From Firmicutes bacterium UBA6418 (lineage in GTDB: Bacteria; Bacillota; Clostridia; Peptostreptococcales; Anaerovoracaceae): DNA of 6,815 bases. This document shows positions 1 to 5,025 of this stretch, piece by piece. The notes under the pieces are model-generated. The model saw only the letters and a program-made list of their open reading frames with translations. It had not been told where the DNA came from and made no database searches. The stretch covers positions 2,227 through 9,041 of the forward strand of contig DJPG01000049.1 in the NCBI GenBank assembly GCA_002439735.1. The letters run 5' to 3'. Within the stretch, counting starts at the first letter, position 1. The number at the start of each line of letters is the position of its first letter. The position numbers and the translations under genes were made by a program.

Positions 1-285
1 GTCGGGCCGATCATCAGCGGTCCGCTGACGAAGCGTGACTGCGGGCTGCTTGCAAGCTGTTACCGCTCCTGCCTGCAGCTGGCGGCAGAGTATGGGCTGC
101 AGAGCGTGGCATTTTGCTGCATCTCGACCGGAGAGTTCCATTTTCCCAATCAGCATGCGGCTGAGATCGCAGTGGAAACCGTGCAGACATTCCTGAAAGA
201 CGAAACCAGTATAAAGAAGGTGATCTTTAATGTTTTCAAAGATATTGACAAAGAAATCTATGAACGACTCCTCGCAGACGCATGA
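1..285 (+). CDS. Macrodomain protein-ADP-ribose hydrolase, C-terminal part (5' end outside window)
   Basis: Ninety-four codons are open from base 1 to a TGA at 283-285; the start is upstream of the window. The residues read like the C-terminal half of the zinc-type bacterial macrodomains: a VGPIISGPL stretch, an LASCYRSCLQLA helix, then the substrate-loop signature FCCISTGEFHFPNQHAAEIA followed by an AVETVQTFL helix. Family knowledge: such macrodomains remove mono-ADP-ribose from proteins and are encoded beside SirTM sirtuins in operons with a lipoyl-carrier (GcvH-L) and a lipoate ligase. The next gene here is a SirTM, and the two coding regions overlap, so co-transcription and translational coupling are likely. 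The zinc-ligand region should lie in the missing N-terminal part, so zinc binding cannot be confirmed here. Confidence 0.88.
   Translation, partial: VGPIISGPLTKRDCGLLASCYRSCLQLAAEYGLQSVAFCCISTGEFHFPNQHAAEIAVETVQTFLKDETSIKKVIFNVFKDIDKEIYERLLADA
217..223 (+). promoter_or_regulatory. Ribosome binding site for the SirTM gene, inside the macrodomain gene
   Basis: AAGGTGA stands 6 bases before the ATG at 230. It is the best Shine-Dalgarno match near any in-frame SirTM start. The alternative ATG at 260 has only CAAAGAAA in front of it. This site decides the start used in this annotation, although it implies an overlap of 56 bases with the macrodomain gene. Confidence 0.6.
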
Positions 286-1201
286 TGCGGTGCAGAGCCA
301 TAGCAGCGAGCTTGGCTTGAAACCGACAGATCCGATACAGCAGCTTGCTGACGCTTTGCAGAACGCAGATGCCGTCGTCATCGGGGCGGGTGCGGGGCTT
401 TCGACCTCCGCGGGGTTTGTTTACAACGGCGAAAGATTTACATCGTATTTTGGCGATTTCGCTGAAAAATACGGGTTTACTGACATGTACAGCGGCGGAT
501 TTTATCCTTATCAGACCTTGGAAGAACACTGGGCATACTGGAGCCGTTATATCTGGATCAACCGCTATATGGATGCGCCGAAGCCGGTTTATGACCAGCT
601 GCTTGCATTGATACAGGATAAAGACTACTTCGTGCTGACGACCAATGTGGATCACTGTTTCCAAAAAGCTGGCTTTGATAAGCACAGGCTGTTCTATACG
701 CAGGGAGATTACGGTCTGTTTCAGTGCAGTGATCCGTGCCATCAGGAAACTTACGACAATGAAGAGGCTGTGCGGCAGATGGTGCAGGCGCAGGGATATG
801 AGATTGCAGAAAATAATGTGCTCCGATTACCGGACGGTGTGCAGCCGAAGATGGTCGTGCCGACAGCGCTTGTGCCGCACTGTCCCCGCTGCGGGAAACC
901 AATGGACATGAACCTGCGTGCGGATGATACCTTTGTGGAAAATGCGGGCTGGCACCGGGCCGCAGAACGTTACAGCGAATTTCTGCGCAGACATCAGTAT
1001 GTGAACACGCTGTTTCTGGAGCTGGGGGTCGGATTCAACACCCCGGTCATTATAAAATACCCGTTCTGGCGCATGACGGCAAAGAACTCGAACGCCATCT
1101 ACGCCTGCATCAATCAGGGTCAGGTGGTGTGTCCGGGAGAAATCAAAAAGCAAGCGATCTGTATTGACGGGGACATTGAAGAAGTTCTTACACAACTCTA
1201 A
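230..1201 (+). CDS. SirTM: class M sirtuin, protein ADP-ribosyltransferase (SIR2 family)
   Basis: The product has 323 residues. The NAD-binding Rossmann loop IGAGAGLSTSAG lies at 51-62. TTNVDH (N139) and YTQGDYG (Q158) occupy the catalytic region; SirTM proteins characteristically have Gln where deacetylase sirtuins have the catalytic His. A structural zinc site is formed by FQCSDPC (C166, C170) and CPRC (C218, C221). LELGVGFNTPVIIKYPFW (263-280) closes the Rossmann fold. Family knowledge: SirTM transfers ADP-ribose from NAD to a lipoylated GcvH-like carrier, a modification linked to oxidative stress, and the neighbouring macrodomain reverses it. The start at 230 is chosen for its strong RBS. 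It gives about 20-25 more N-terminal residues than I recall for relatives, so 260 (MNDSSQ) is a real alternative. The target protein is not in this window. Confidence 0.9.
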   Translation: MFSKILTKKSMNDSSQTHDAVQSHSSELGLKPTDPIQQLADALQNADAVVIGAGAGLSTSAGFVYNGERFTSYFGDFAEKYGFTDMYSGGFYPYQTLEEHWAYWSRYIWINRYMDAPKPVYDQLLALIQDKDYFVLTTNVDHCFQKAGFDKHRLFYTQGDYGLFQCSDPCHQETYDNEEAVRQMVQAQGYEIAENNVLRLPDGVQPKMVVPTALVPHCPRCGKPMDMNLRADDTFVENAGWHRAAERYSEFLRRHQYVNTLFLELGVGFNTPVIIKYPFWRMTAKNSNAIYACINQGQVVCPGEIKKQAICIDGDIEEVLTQL

Positions 1202-1223
1202 AGAAGTGGTGTGCGTTCTAAAA

Positions 1224-1253
1224 TGTCACGAAAAATATGTAATATTCGTGACA
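1224..1253. other. 9-bp inverted repeat downstream of SirTM
   Basis: TGTCACGAA (1224-1232) and TTCGTGACA (1245-1253) are exact reverse complements around a 12-base AT-rich centre. It lies 23 bases after the SirTM stop. There is no U-run after the right arm, only CCTGGCGCTTTTG, so it is a poor intrinsic terminator on the plus strand. It may be an operator or a weak terminator. Confidence 0.45.
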
Positions 1254-1298
1254 CCTGGCGCTTTTGATGGCACCGTTGCTCCTTATTATTCTCATTAT

Positions 1299-1341
1299 TC
1301 TAACCAGAACGATTGACAACGGCGATTAGAATGGTTAGATA
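1299..1341 (+). promoter_or_regulatory. Putative promoter flanked by an inverted repeat, upstream of the AlbA_2 remnant
   Basis: TTGACA at 1313-1318 is a perfect -35 box; 17 bases later TAGATA (1336-1341) is a weak -10. TCTAACCA (1299-1306) and TGGTTAGA (1332-1339) are exact 8-base reverse complements 33 bases apart centre to centre. They flank the -35 box, and the right arm overlaps the -10, so a dimeric repressor could close the promoter. TAGAAT also occurs at 1327-1332 and 1346-1351. Spacing to the ATG at 1372 suits a short leader. Confidence 0.4.
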
Positions 1342-1371
1342 TGGGTAGAATAGAGCTAAGAAGTGAGCAGA

Positions 1372-1863
1372 ATGAGATTCCTGGAAACGGAAACAGTCGA
1401 GTTAAAGTCCATCGTGATGGATGATATCAAAAAGGAGATCATTGCTTTTGCAAACTGTGACGGCGGCACGGTCTATGTGGGCGTTGCGGACGATGGTACA
1501 GTGCTGGGCGTTAAGAATGCGGATGAATGCGCCTTGCAGATCTCCAATATGGTGCGGGATTCCATAAAGCCGGATGTCGCCATGTTCATTCACTATGAAA
1601 CTCTGGACTGTGCAGGAAAAACGGTCGTGGCTGTCAATGTCCAGCGCGGCACGAACCGTCCTTATTATCTGGCAAAGAAAGGACTGCGGCCAGAGGGCGT
1701 CTATGTGCGGCAGGGCTATTCTTCTGTCCCGGCAACGGATACAGCCATTCGGCAGATGATCAAGGAAACCGACGGGGACAGCTTTGAAAATATGCGATCC
1801 ATCAATGAGGTCTACGACTATATTGATTTCCACAATCAGACATATGTGTCTTTCCAAGTGTAA
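1372..1863 (+). pseudogene. AlbA_2 (schlafen-type) ATP/nucleic-acid-binding protein, internally deleted and truncated
   Basis: The reading frame encodes 163 residues. Residues 1-142 are a well-kept AlbA_2 domain: ETETVELK (5-12), IIAFANCDGGTVYVGVADDG (23-42) and RGTNRPYYLAKKGLRPEGVYVRQG across 92-115. Full proteins of this family, as I remember them, have about 380-480 residues and carry further domains after the AlbA_2 part. Here the text jumps at about residue 143 (base 1798) from MIKETDGDSFENMRS to NEVYDYIDFHNQT, which in relatives lies roughly 100 residues further on. It then stops at 1861-1863, removing the C-terminal region. The join is in frame, so a short protein could still be made. 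ATG 1372 is preferred to GTG 1363 because family members begin MRFLETE and AAGAAGTGAG precedes it. Family members are often annotated as transcriptional regulators; any residual function here is unknown. Confidence 0.7.
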
Positions 1864-1893
1864 TAGTAAAAAACAGAAATCCACCCCAAAACA

Positions 1894-1922
1894 TTGACAA
1901 GCGTACTTGACAATGCTATAAT
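1894..1922 (+). promoter_or_regulatory. Perfect-consensus sigma-A promoter A
   Basis: TTGACA (1894-1899) and TATAAT (1917-1922) are both exact consensus and are separated by 17 bases. This should be an intrinsically very strong promoter, implying control by a repressor. It drives the DUF6442-like/XRE pair. Confidence 0.88.
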
Positions 1923-1934
1923 CCATAGTGTCAA
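1907..1934. promoter_or_regulatory. Operator-like dyad A over the -10 box
   Basis: TTGACA (1907-1912) pairs with TGTCAA (1929-1934), and inside them CTAT (1916-1919) pairs with ATAG (1925-1928), with three extra bases on the left arm. The dyad encloses the -10 box and the expected transcription start, an ideal repressor position. The arms are unchanged in copy B. Confidence 0.6.
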
Positions 1935-1939
1935 TAAAA

Positions 1940-1964
1940 CTTGGCAAGCAAAGGCTTGTCCAAG
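1940..1964 (+). other. Leader RNA hairpin A
   Basis: CTTGGCAAGC (1940-1949) pairs with GCTTG-T-CCAAG (1954-1964) to give ten base pairs with one bulged T (1959) and an AAAG loop. It ends 6 bases before the RBS. There is no U-run, so it is not a terminator; it may stabilise the mRNA or modulate translation. Confidence 0.6.
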
Positions 1965-1983
1965 ACGCAAAAGGAGAAGAAGC

Positions 1984-2304
1984 ATGGATAAAAAGAAAAT
2001 TTTAGAATTATGTCAAAAAGAAAATCCGCTCCACGATGAAGGGGAGGAATATGAACAAAATAATGGACGAAAATGGGGAATTGCCGGATTTTTAATTCTT
2101 TATGCGGGGATTGTATTTTATAATCTGGCACTTGGAATCAGCAGTATCTTGCCGACTGTATTTCTGCTGGGGTATCTCACCTGTGAAGCCTTTGGACAGT
2201 ATGCAGCAAGGAGAAAAAAGATTATGCTGTTCACCGGGACACTTGGGGCAATCGGCACAGTGTCAGCTTTAGCGCTCTATGTTACGGAAACACTCCAATC
2301 CTGA
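1984..2304 (+). CDS. Small three-helix membrane protein, DUF6442-like
   Basis: This 106-residue protein has a charged N-terminus (MDKKKILELCQKENPLHDE) and then three hydrophobic segments at about 32-50, 53-69 and 80-101, with a basic ARRKK turn at 75-79. This fits a small cytoplasmic-membrane protein without a cleavable signal. The N-terminal M(D/N)KKxIL...KEN pattern, the length and the adjacent short XRE regulator resemble pairs annotated as DUF6442 plus helix-turn-helix. That assignment is from memory and is moderate. The start at 1984 follows AAGGAG by 7 bases. An upstream extension in the same frame would run through the promoter and is rejected. The gene is the first of a two-gene unit from promoter A, 6 bases ahead of the XRE gene. 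Its function is unknown; the membrane partner may sense or influence the regulator. Confidence 0.75.
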   Translation: MDKKKILELCQKENPLHDEGEEYEQNNGRKWGIAGFLILYAGIVFYNLALGISSILPTVFLLGYLTCEAFGQYAARRKKIMLFTGTLGAIGTVSALALYVTETLQS

Positions 2305-2310
2305 AAATAT

Positions 2311-2544
2311 ATGAAATACGATTGCGAGGGTAAGCTTTTGGACGAACGACTGATACTAAAAAATCACTTAAAGGATGTACGAATACAAAATGGCTTGTCG
2401 CAGGAAGCGCTGGCAAAGTTAGTAGGGGTGTCCCGGCAAACAATCAGTTCCATTGAAACCGGACAATTCAATCCGACAGCAAAGCTGGCATTGATTCTCT
2501 GCATAGCACTGGATAAAAAATTCGAGGAATTGTTTTACTTCTAG
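2311..2544 (+). CDS. XRE-family helix-turn-helix regulator (HTH_3)
   Basis: The protein has 77 residues and is almost entirely one Cro/CI-type HTH domain: LKNHLKDVRIQNGLSQEALA (16-35) followed by VGVSRQTISSIETGQFNPTA (38-57) and a LALILCIALDKKFEELFYF tail. It has no sensor domain, as is usual for this short subgroup that includes YozG- and YgzD-like regulators. It lies 6 bases downstream of the small membrane protein gene and is very likely co-transcribed from promoter A. The ATG at 2311 has no clear RBS. A TTG at 2338 is preceded by GAGGG at 2326-2330 with 7 bases between, and would give a 68-residue protein matching the family's usual size. An autoregulatory role at the dyad shared by promoters A and B is a reasonable inference, not shown. 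Confidence 0.9.
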   Translation: MKYDCEGKLLDERLILKNHLKDVRIQNGLSQEALAKLVGVSRQTISSIETGQFNPTAKLALILCIALDKKFEELFYF

Positions 2545-2558
2545 CCCTTTGCATCATG

Positions 2559-2635
2559 GACAGGAAATTGAAATTACTAAGGTGGAAATATCGGATCTAA
2601 TGCCGTATGAAGTCATTGTTACCGGAGGAGGCACA
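2559..2635 (+). pseudogene. Fragment of a flavodoxin gene
   Basis: Bases 2570-2632 match 4001-4063 of the intact flavodoxin gene at about 55 of 63 positions without gaps. Read in that frame they give EITKVEISDLMPYEVIVTGG, against EITKVKVSDLMPYDVIVIGG in the intact protein (residues 31-50). A shared ACAGGA suggests the match starts slightly earlier. There is no start codon, the rest of the gene is missing, and a TGA follows at 2645-2647. It is a relic of a second flavodoxin copy. Confidence 0.88.
2624..2631 (+). promoter_or_regulatory. Ribosome binding site of the amidohydrolase, built from flavodoxin glycine codons
   Basis: GGAGGAGG at 2624-2631 corresponds to the Gly-Gly-Gly codons of the dead flavodoxin fragment; the intact gene has GGCGGTGGA there. 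It stands 12 bases before ATG 2644, longer than ideal, but no better site or start is present. Confidence 0.55.
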
Positions 2636-2643
2636 GTGAATTT

Positions 2644-3762
2644 ATGAATCAAACCATATTAGAAAATGCAGTGCAGCTCAGACATGAGCTGCATCAACAT
2701 CCGGAATTGTCAGGGCATGAAACGGAAACAAAACAGAGGTTAATTTCGTTTTTACAAAAAAACGCATCGCTTGAAATCGTGGATCGCGGACTTTGGTTCT
2801 ACGCGAAATACAGCACAGCGGAACCAACGCAAAAGCCCATTGCGTTTCGCGCGGATTTTGACGCGATCAAGGTCTTTGAAGACGATGCATTGCCCTATGC
2901 GTCCGTGAACGCCGGAGTCGCGCACAAATGCGGTCACGACGGTCATGCAAGCGCACTGGCTGCCTTTGCGGCGGACGTCAGCCTGCGGGGTCTGAAACGA
3001 GACGCTTACTTTATCTTTCAGCACGGAGAAGAAACCGGCATCGGCGGCAAAGCGGCAAGCATGCTCTTAGAGGAAACTGCGATCGATGAAATTTACGCAA
3101 TCCATAATTACCCGGGTAAACCGGTTGGCTCTGTGAATACGCGGGAAAAGACGATCTGCTTTGGCTCGGTCGGTGTTCGCATGGACTTTACGGGTGTTGC
3201 GACGCATGCCAGCACGCCGGAGCTTGGAAAGAATCCGGCAAAAATAATCAGCGAACTTGTTTTGGAGCTGGAGCCATTGACAGCAAAGCATGCGCGGGAT
3301 GGTCTCGTTCTTGCGACGGTGGTGCAAATCGATGTGGGAGAGGAAGCTTTTGGTGTCTCTGCCGGAAGCGGAAAGCTTCTGCTTACTGTGCGAGGAGAGC
3401 GGCAGAAGGAATACCGGGGTCTGCTGGACGACCTTTGCGAACAGGCACGCCAAAAAGCGGAGGTTTATGGATTTAAACTGGAAATTTCGTATCATGACTA
3501 CTTTCCGGAGACCTATAATCACGCGATATGTGTGAACAAAATAAAGAAGGTATGCAAAGAAAAGGGATTTCCGTATGCGGAAATGAAAGAAGCACTGCGT
3601 ACGAGTGAAGACTTCGGCTATTTTACGCAAAAAGTTCCGGGCGCTATGATCTGGCTCGGCAGCGGCGAAAATACCGCACCTTTGCATAATCCGAGGTTCG
3701 ACTATCCGGATGAATTGATTTCAAAAAGTGAGGAAATTTTTTGGGCCTTGGCAGAGGCATGA
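2644..3762 (+). CDS. M20-family amidohydrolase (N-acyl-amino-acid / aminoacyl-peptide hydrolase)
   Basis: The product has 372 residues, normal for the M20D group, and is complete. RHELHQHPELSGHE (13-26) is the typical opening. Metal-site motifs follow: the DFDA loop (71-74), HKCGHDGHAS (94-103, C96 and H98), QHGEETGIGG (126-135, E129 and E130), AIHNYPG (152-158, H154), and LHNPRFDYPDE (347-357, H348). The dimerisation lid domain spans about residues 175-290 and contains FTGVATHAS. These enzymes are cytoplasmic, use two divalent metals, and cleave the amide bond of N-acylated amino acids or short peptides; the substrate cannot be read from sequence. No strong promoter stands directly upstream, so it probably depends on readthrough from promoter A. 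The nearby AEC carrier could export a product, but that is speculation. Confidence 0.92.
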   Translation: MNQTILENAVQLRHELHQHPELSGHETETKQRLISFLQKNASLEIVDRGLWFYAKYSTAEPTQKPIAFRADFDAIKVFEDDALPYASVNAGVAHKCGHDGHASALAAFAADVSLRGLKRDAYFIFQHGEETGIGGKAASMLLEETAIDEIYAIHNYPGKPVGSVNTREKTICFGSVGVRMDFTGVATHASTPELGKNPAKIISELVLELEPLTAKHARDGLVLATVVQIDVGEEAFGVSAGSGKLLLTVRGERQKEYRGLLDDLCEQARQKAEVYGFKLEISYHDYFPETYNHAICVNKIKKVCKEKGFPYAEMKEALRTSEDFGYFTQKVPGAMIWLGSGENTAPLHNPRFDYPDELISKSEEIFWALAEA

Positions 3763-3815
3763 AGAAAGAAGCAGAGCGTTAGGCTTTTCAGCAAGCAGAA
3801 ATCCACCCAAAGGCG

Positions 3816-3844
3816 TTGACAAGCGTACTTGACAATACTATAAT
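3816..3844 (+). promoter_or_regulatory. Perfect-consensus sigma-A promoter B
   Basis: TTGACA (3816-3821) and TATAAT (3839-3844) have 17-base spacing. It drives the flavodoxin gene. The only changes from promoter A inside this span are in the spacer. Confidence 0.88.
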
Positions 3845-3856
3845 CCATAGTGTCAA
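3829..3856. promoter_or_regulatory. Operator-like dyad B over the -10 box
   Basis: TTGACA (3829-3834) and CTAT (3838-3841) pair with ATAG (3847-3850) and TGTCAA (3851-3856). The geometry is the same as dyad A, including the three unpaired bases on the left arm. Confidence 0.6.
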
Positions 3857-3861
3857 TAAAA

Positions 3862-3885
3862 TTTGGCGAGTAAAGGCTTGCCAAG
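3862..3885 (+). other. Leader RNA hairpin B
   Basis: TTTGGCGAG (3862-3870) pairs with CTTGCCAAG (3877-3885) over nine positions, two of them G-U wobbles, around the loop TAAAGG. It corresponds to hairpin A but lacks the bulged base. Confidence 0.6.
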
Positions 3886-3910
3886 AACGCGAAGGGGGAG
3901 GAATCATATT

Positions 3911-4441
3911 ATGAAGGGTATTATTCTCTATAAATCCAAATATGGCGCAACGAAAAAGTATGCTGACTGGATAGCGGAAGAAACAGGATTTAAGAGCAGC
4001 GAAATTACGAAGGTGAAAGTATCGGATCTAATGCCGTATGATGTCATTGTTATCGGCGGTGGAATCTACGCGTCCGGGATTGCAGGATTGGATTTTCTGA
4101 AAAAACATATTGCTGCATTAGCCGGTAAGAAAGTAATTGTTTTTTGCGATGGTGCTTCTCCTTACGAGGAGAATGCCTTTCATGCAATCAGAAAACATAA
4201 TATGAAAGATAAATTGGAGAATATTCCTTTCTTTTATTGCAGAGGCGGTTGGGATATGAATTCCATGACATTCGTGGACCGGAATCTTTGTAAGCTGCTG
4301 AGAAAAGCAGTTGCAAAAAAAGATCCTTCAGAGTATGAGGTATGGGAAGCTGCACTGATGGCCGCAGGCGAAGATAAGTGTGACTGGACCGACAAGAAAT
4401 ACATTAAGCCAATCATTGAAGAAATATACAAAGATAGATAA
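3911..4441 (+). CDS. Flavodoxin-domain protein (Flavodoxin_5 / HemG-like)
   Basis: The protein has 176 residues. The FMN phosphate loop is YKSKYGATKKYADW (7-20). DVIVIGGGIYASGIAG (44-59) is the second flavin loop region, VIVFCDGASPYE (75-86) a core strand and loop, and FFYCRGGWDMNSM (107-119) the third. This matches single-domain flavodoxin-like proteins that include protoporphyrinogen-oxidase HemG relatives. Such proteins bind FMN non-covalently and shuttle electrons; the physiological partner is unknown. ATG 3911 is chosen because the purine-rich RBS ends 8 bases before it. A longer in-frame reading from 3863 would cover the leader hairpin. The gene is monocistronic, driven by promoter B with its operator-like dyad. 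A fragment of a paralogue lies at 2559-2635, so the locus once held two flavodoxin copies. Confidence 0.9.
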   Translation: MKGIILYKSKYGATKKYADWIAEETGFKSSEITKVKVSDLMPYDVIVIGGGIYASGIAGLDFLKKHIAALAGKKVIVFCDGASPYEENAFHAIRKHNMKDKLENIPFFYCRGGWDMNSMTFVDRNLCKLLRKAVAKKDPSEYEVWEAALMAAGEDKCDWTDKKYIKPIIEEIYKDR

Positions 4442-4488
4442 GCACCTCCCAAACTTTATGTTTCTTTTTCACGAAAGAGATTTCATAA

Positions 4489-4588
4489 CGAAGTGAGTAC
4501 GCTGTCCGCTTTCATGCTTTTTGCCATGATCATAATCGCGATCATCGGCTTGCGCAGCGAAAAACATAAGCCTTTGCGGACTTGTAAA
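4489..4588 (-). pseudogene. Heavily deleted remnant of an AEC-family carrier gene
   Basis: Three blocks match the intact carrier gene in the same order and strand. Bases 4489-4530 equal 5110-5151 at 42 of 42 positions (carrier residues 282-295). Bases 4531-4546 match 5188-5203 at 15 of 16 (residues 264-269). Bases 4552-4588 match 5858 to about 5894 with a few changes (residues 34-46). The first gap is a 36-base deletion between two GCCATGAT direct repeats (5144-5151 and 5180-5187). The second removes about 650 bases and puts the blocks out of frame. It cannot encode a transporter. Confidence 0.9.
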
Positions 4589-4589
4589 C

Positions 4590-5003
4590 TTGAAGGGATG
4601 TTTTTTGGAAAATATTGAAGAACGACGCATCAGGCAGAATATCGGCACTGTATCATTCGATTCCGGCCCAGCTTTCAAAAGATCCGCGCAAATACCGGAT
4701 CACAACAGCAATCGGGAAGAGAACTCTTTTATCATACTTGGGAAAAGCCGGGAAGCATGAATCAATAAAAGAATTTTACAGGAAGTTCTCACAAAATGTG
4801 CAGAATATCTATTTACTGTCACAGAAAGATGTCGGAAAAGAAGAGAATTTGTTTCTGAAGCCGTTTTATCTGATGCCGTTTTTGATAAAATAAATCTGTT
4901 TATTGCAGACGGCTGGCTTTGGAATACGATCAACGGGGAAGGCAAGAGCTATGGGCTTGCTCTTGTCAACCCATACGTGCCGATGCAGCAAATGTTTGAC
5001 TGA
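4590..5003 (+). pseudogene. Unidentified decayed coding sequence(s)
   Basis: No intact gene is recognised here. Two overlapping plus-strand frames are unusually open. One runs 4594-4893 and includes ALYHSIPAQLSKD, reminiscent of the SIPxQL motif of DUF4143 AAA-type ATPases. The other runs from 4590 to a TGA at 5001-5003, interrupted by a single TGA at 4758-4760. Its second half has a protein-like end with NLFIADGWLWNTINGEG and NPYVPMQQMFD, but no usable start codon. The likeliest reading is one or two gene remnants with frameshifts. Identification is weak; a chance open frame is possible for either. Confidence 0.35.
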
Positions 5004-5025
5004 CATGGAAGCATGCATGAAAAAA

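Larger units (their letters stand above)
1874..1983 (+). repeat. Duplicated promoter-leader module, copy A
   Basis: This stretch aligns with copy B at 3796-3910, at a constant offset of 1922 bases apart from one compensating insertion/deletion pair. Identity is high from CAGAAATCCACC (1874) through the promoter, the operator-like dyad and the leader hairpin to the RBS. AAGGAG at 1971-1976, 7 bases before the ATG at 1984, is the RBS of the DUF6442-like gene. The repeat stops at the coding regions, which differ between the copies. Confidence 0.9.
3796..3910 (+). repeat. Duplicated promoter-leader module, copy B
   Basis: This is the second copy of the module at 1874-1983, running from CAGAAATCCACC to the RBS. 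Here the RBS is a GGGGGAGGAA run at about 3894-3902, 8 bases before ATG 3911. The core promoter and operator-like arms are almost unchanged between copies, while hairpin and RBS positions have drifted. Confidence 0.9.

Noticed and set aside
1224..1253. Intrinsic terminator after SirTM
   Set aside because: The stem is AT-rich with a 12-base loop and no U-run follows the right arm on the plus strand, so I keep it as a dyad only.
1402..1947. Minus-strand open frame over the AlbA_2 remnant and promoter A
   Set aside because: It is antisense to a clear AlbA_2 domain and starts within the duplicated promoter; the similar peptide at 3702-3884 on the minus strand arises only from the promoter repeat.
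1894..1983. N-terminal extension of the DUF6442-like protein upstream of 1984
   Set aside because: It would translate the -35 and -10 boxes and the leader hairpin; the RBS fits ATG 1984.
3067..3687. Long minus-strand open frame (206 codons) opposite the amidohydrolase
   Set aside because: It lies wholly inside a well-supported plus-strand gene with all catalytic motifs; its translation has no recognisable domain and no RBS.
3863..3910. N-terminal extension of the flavodoxin from 3863
   Set aside because: It would translate the leader hairpin and RBS; the FMN loop is correctly placed with start 3911.
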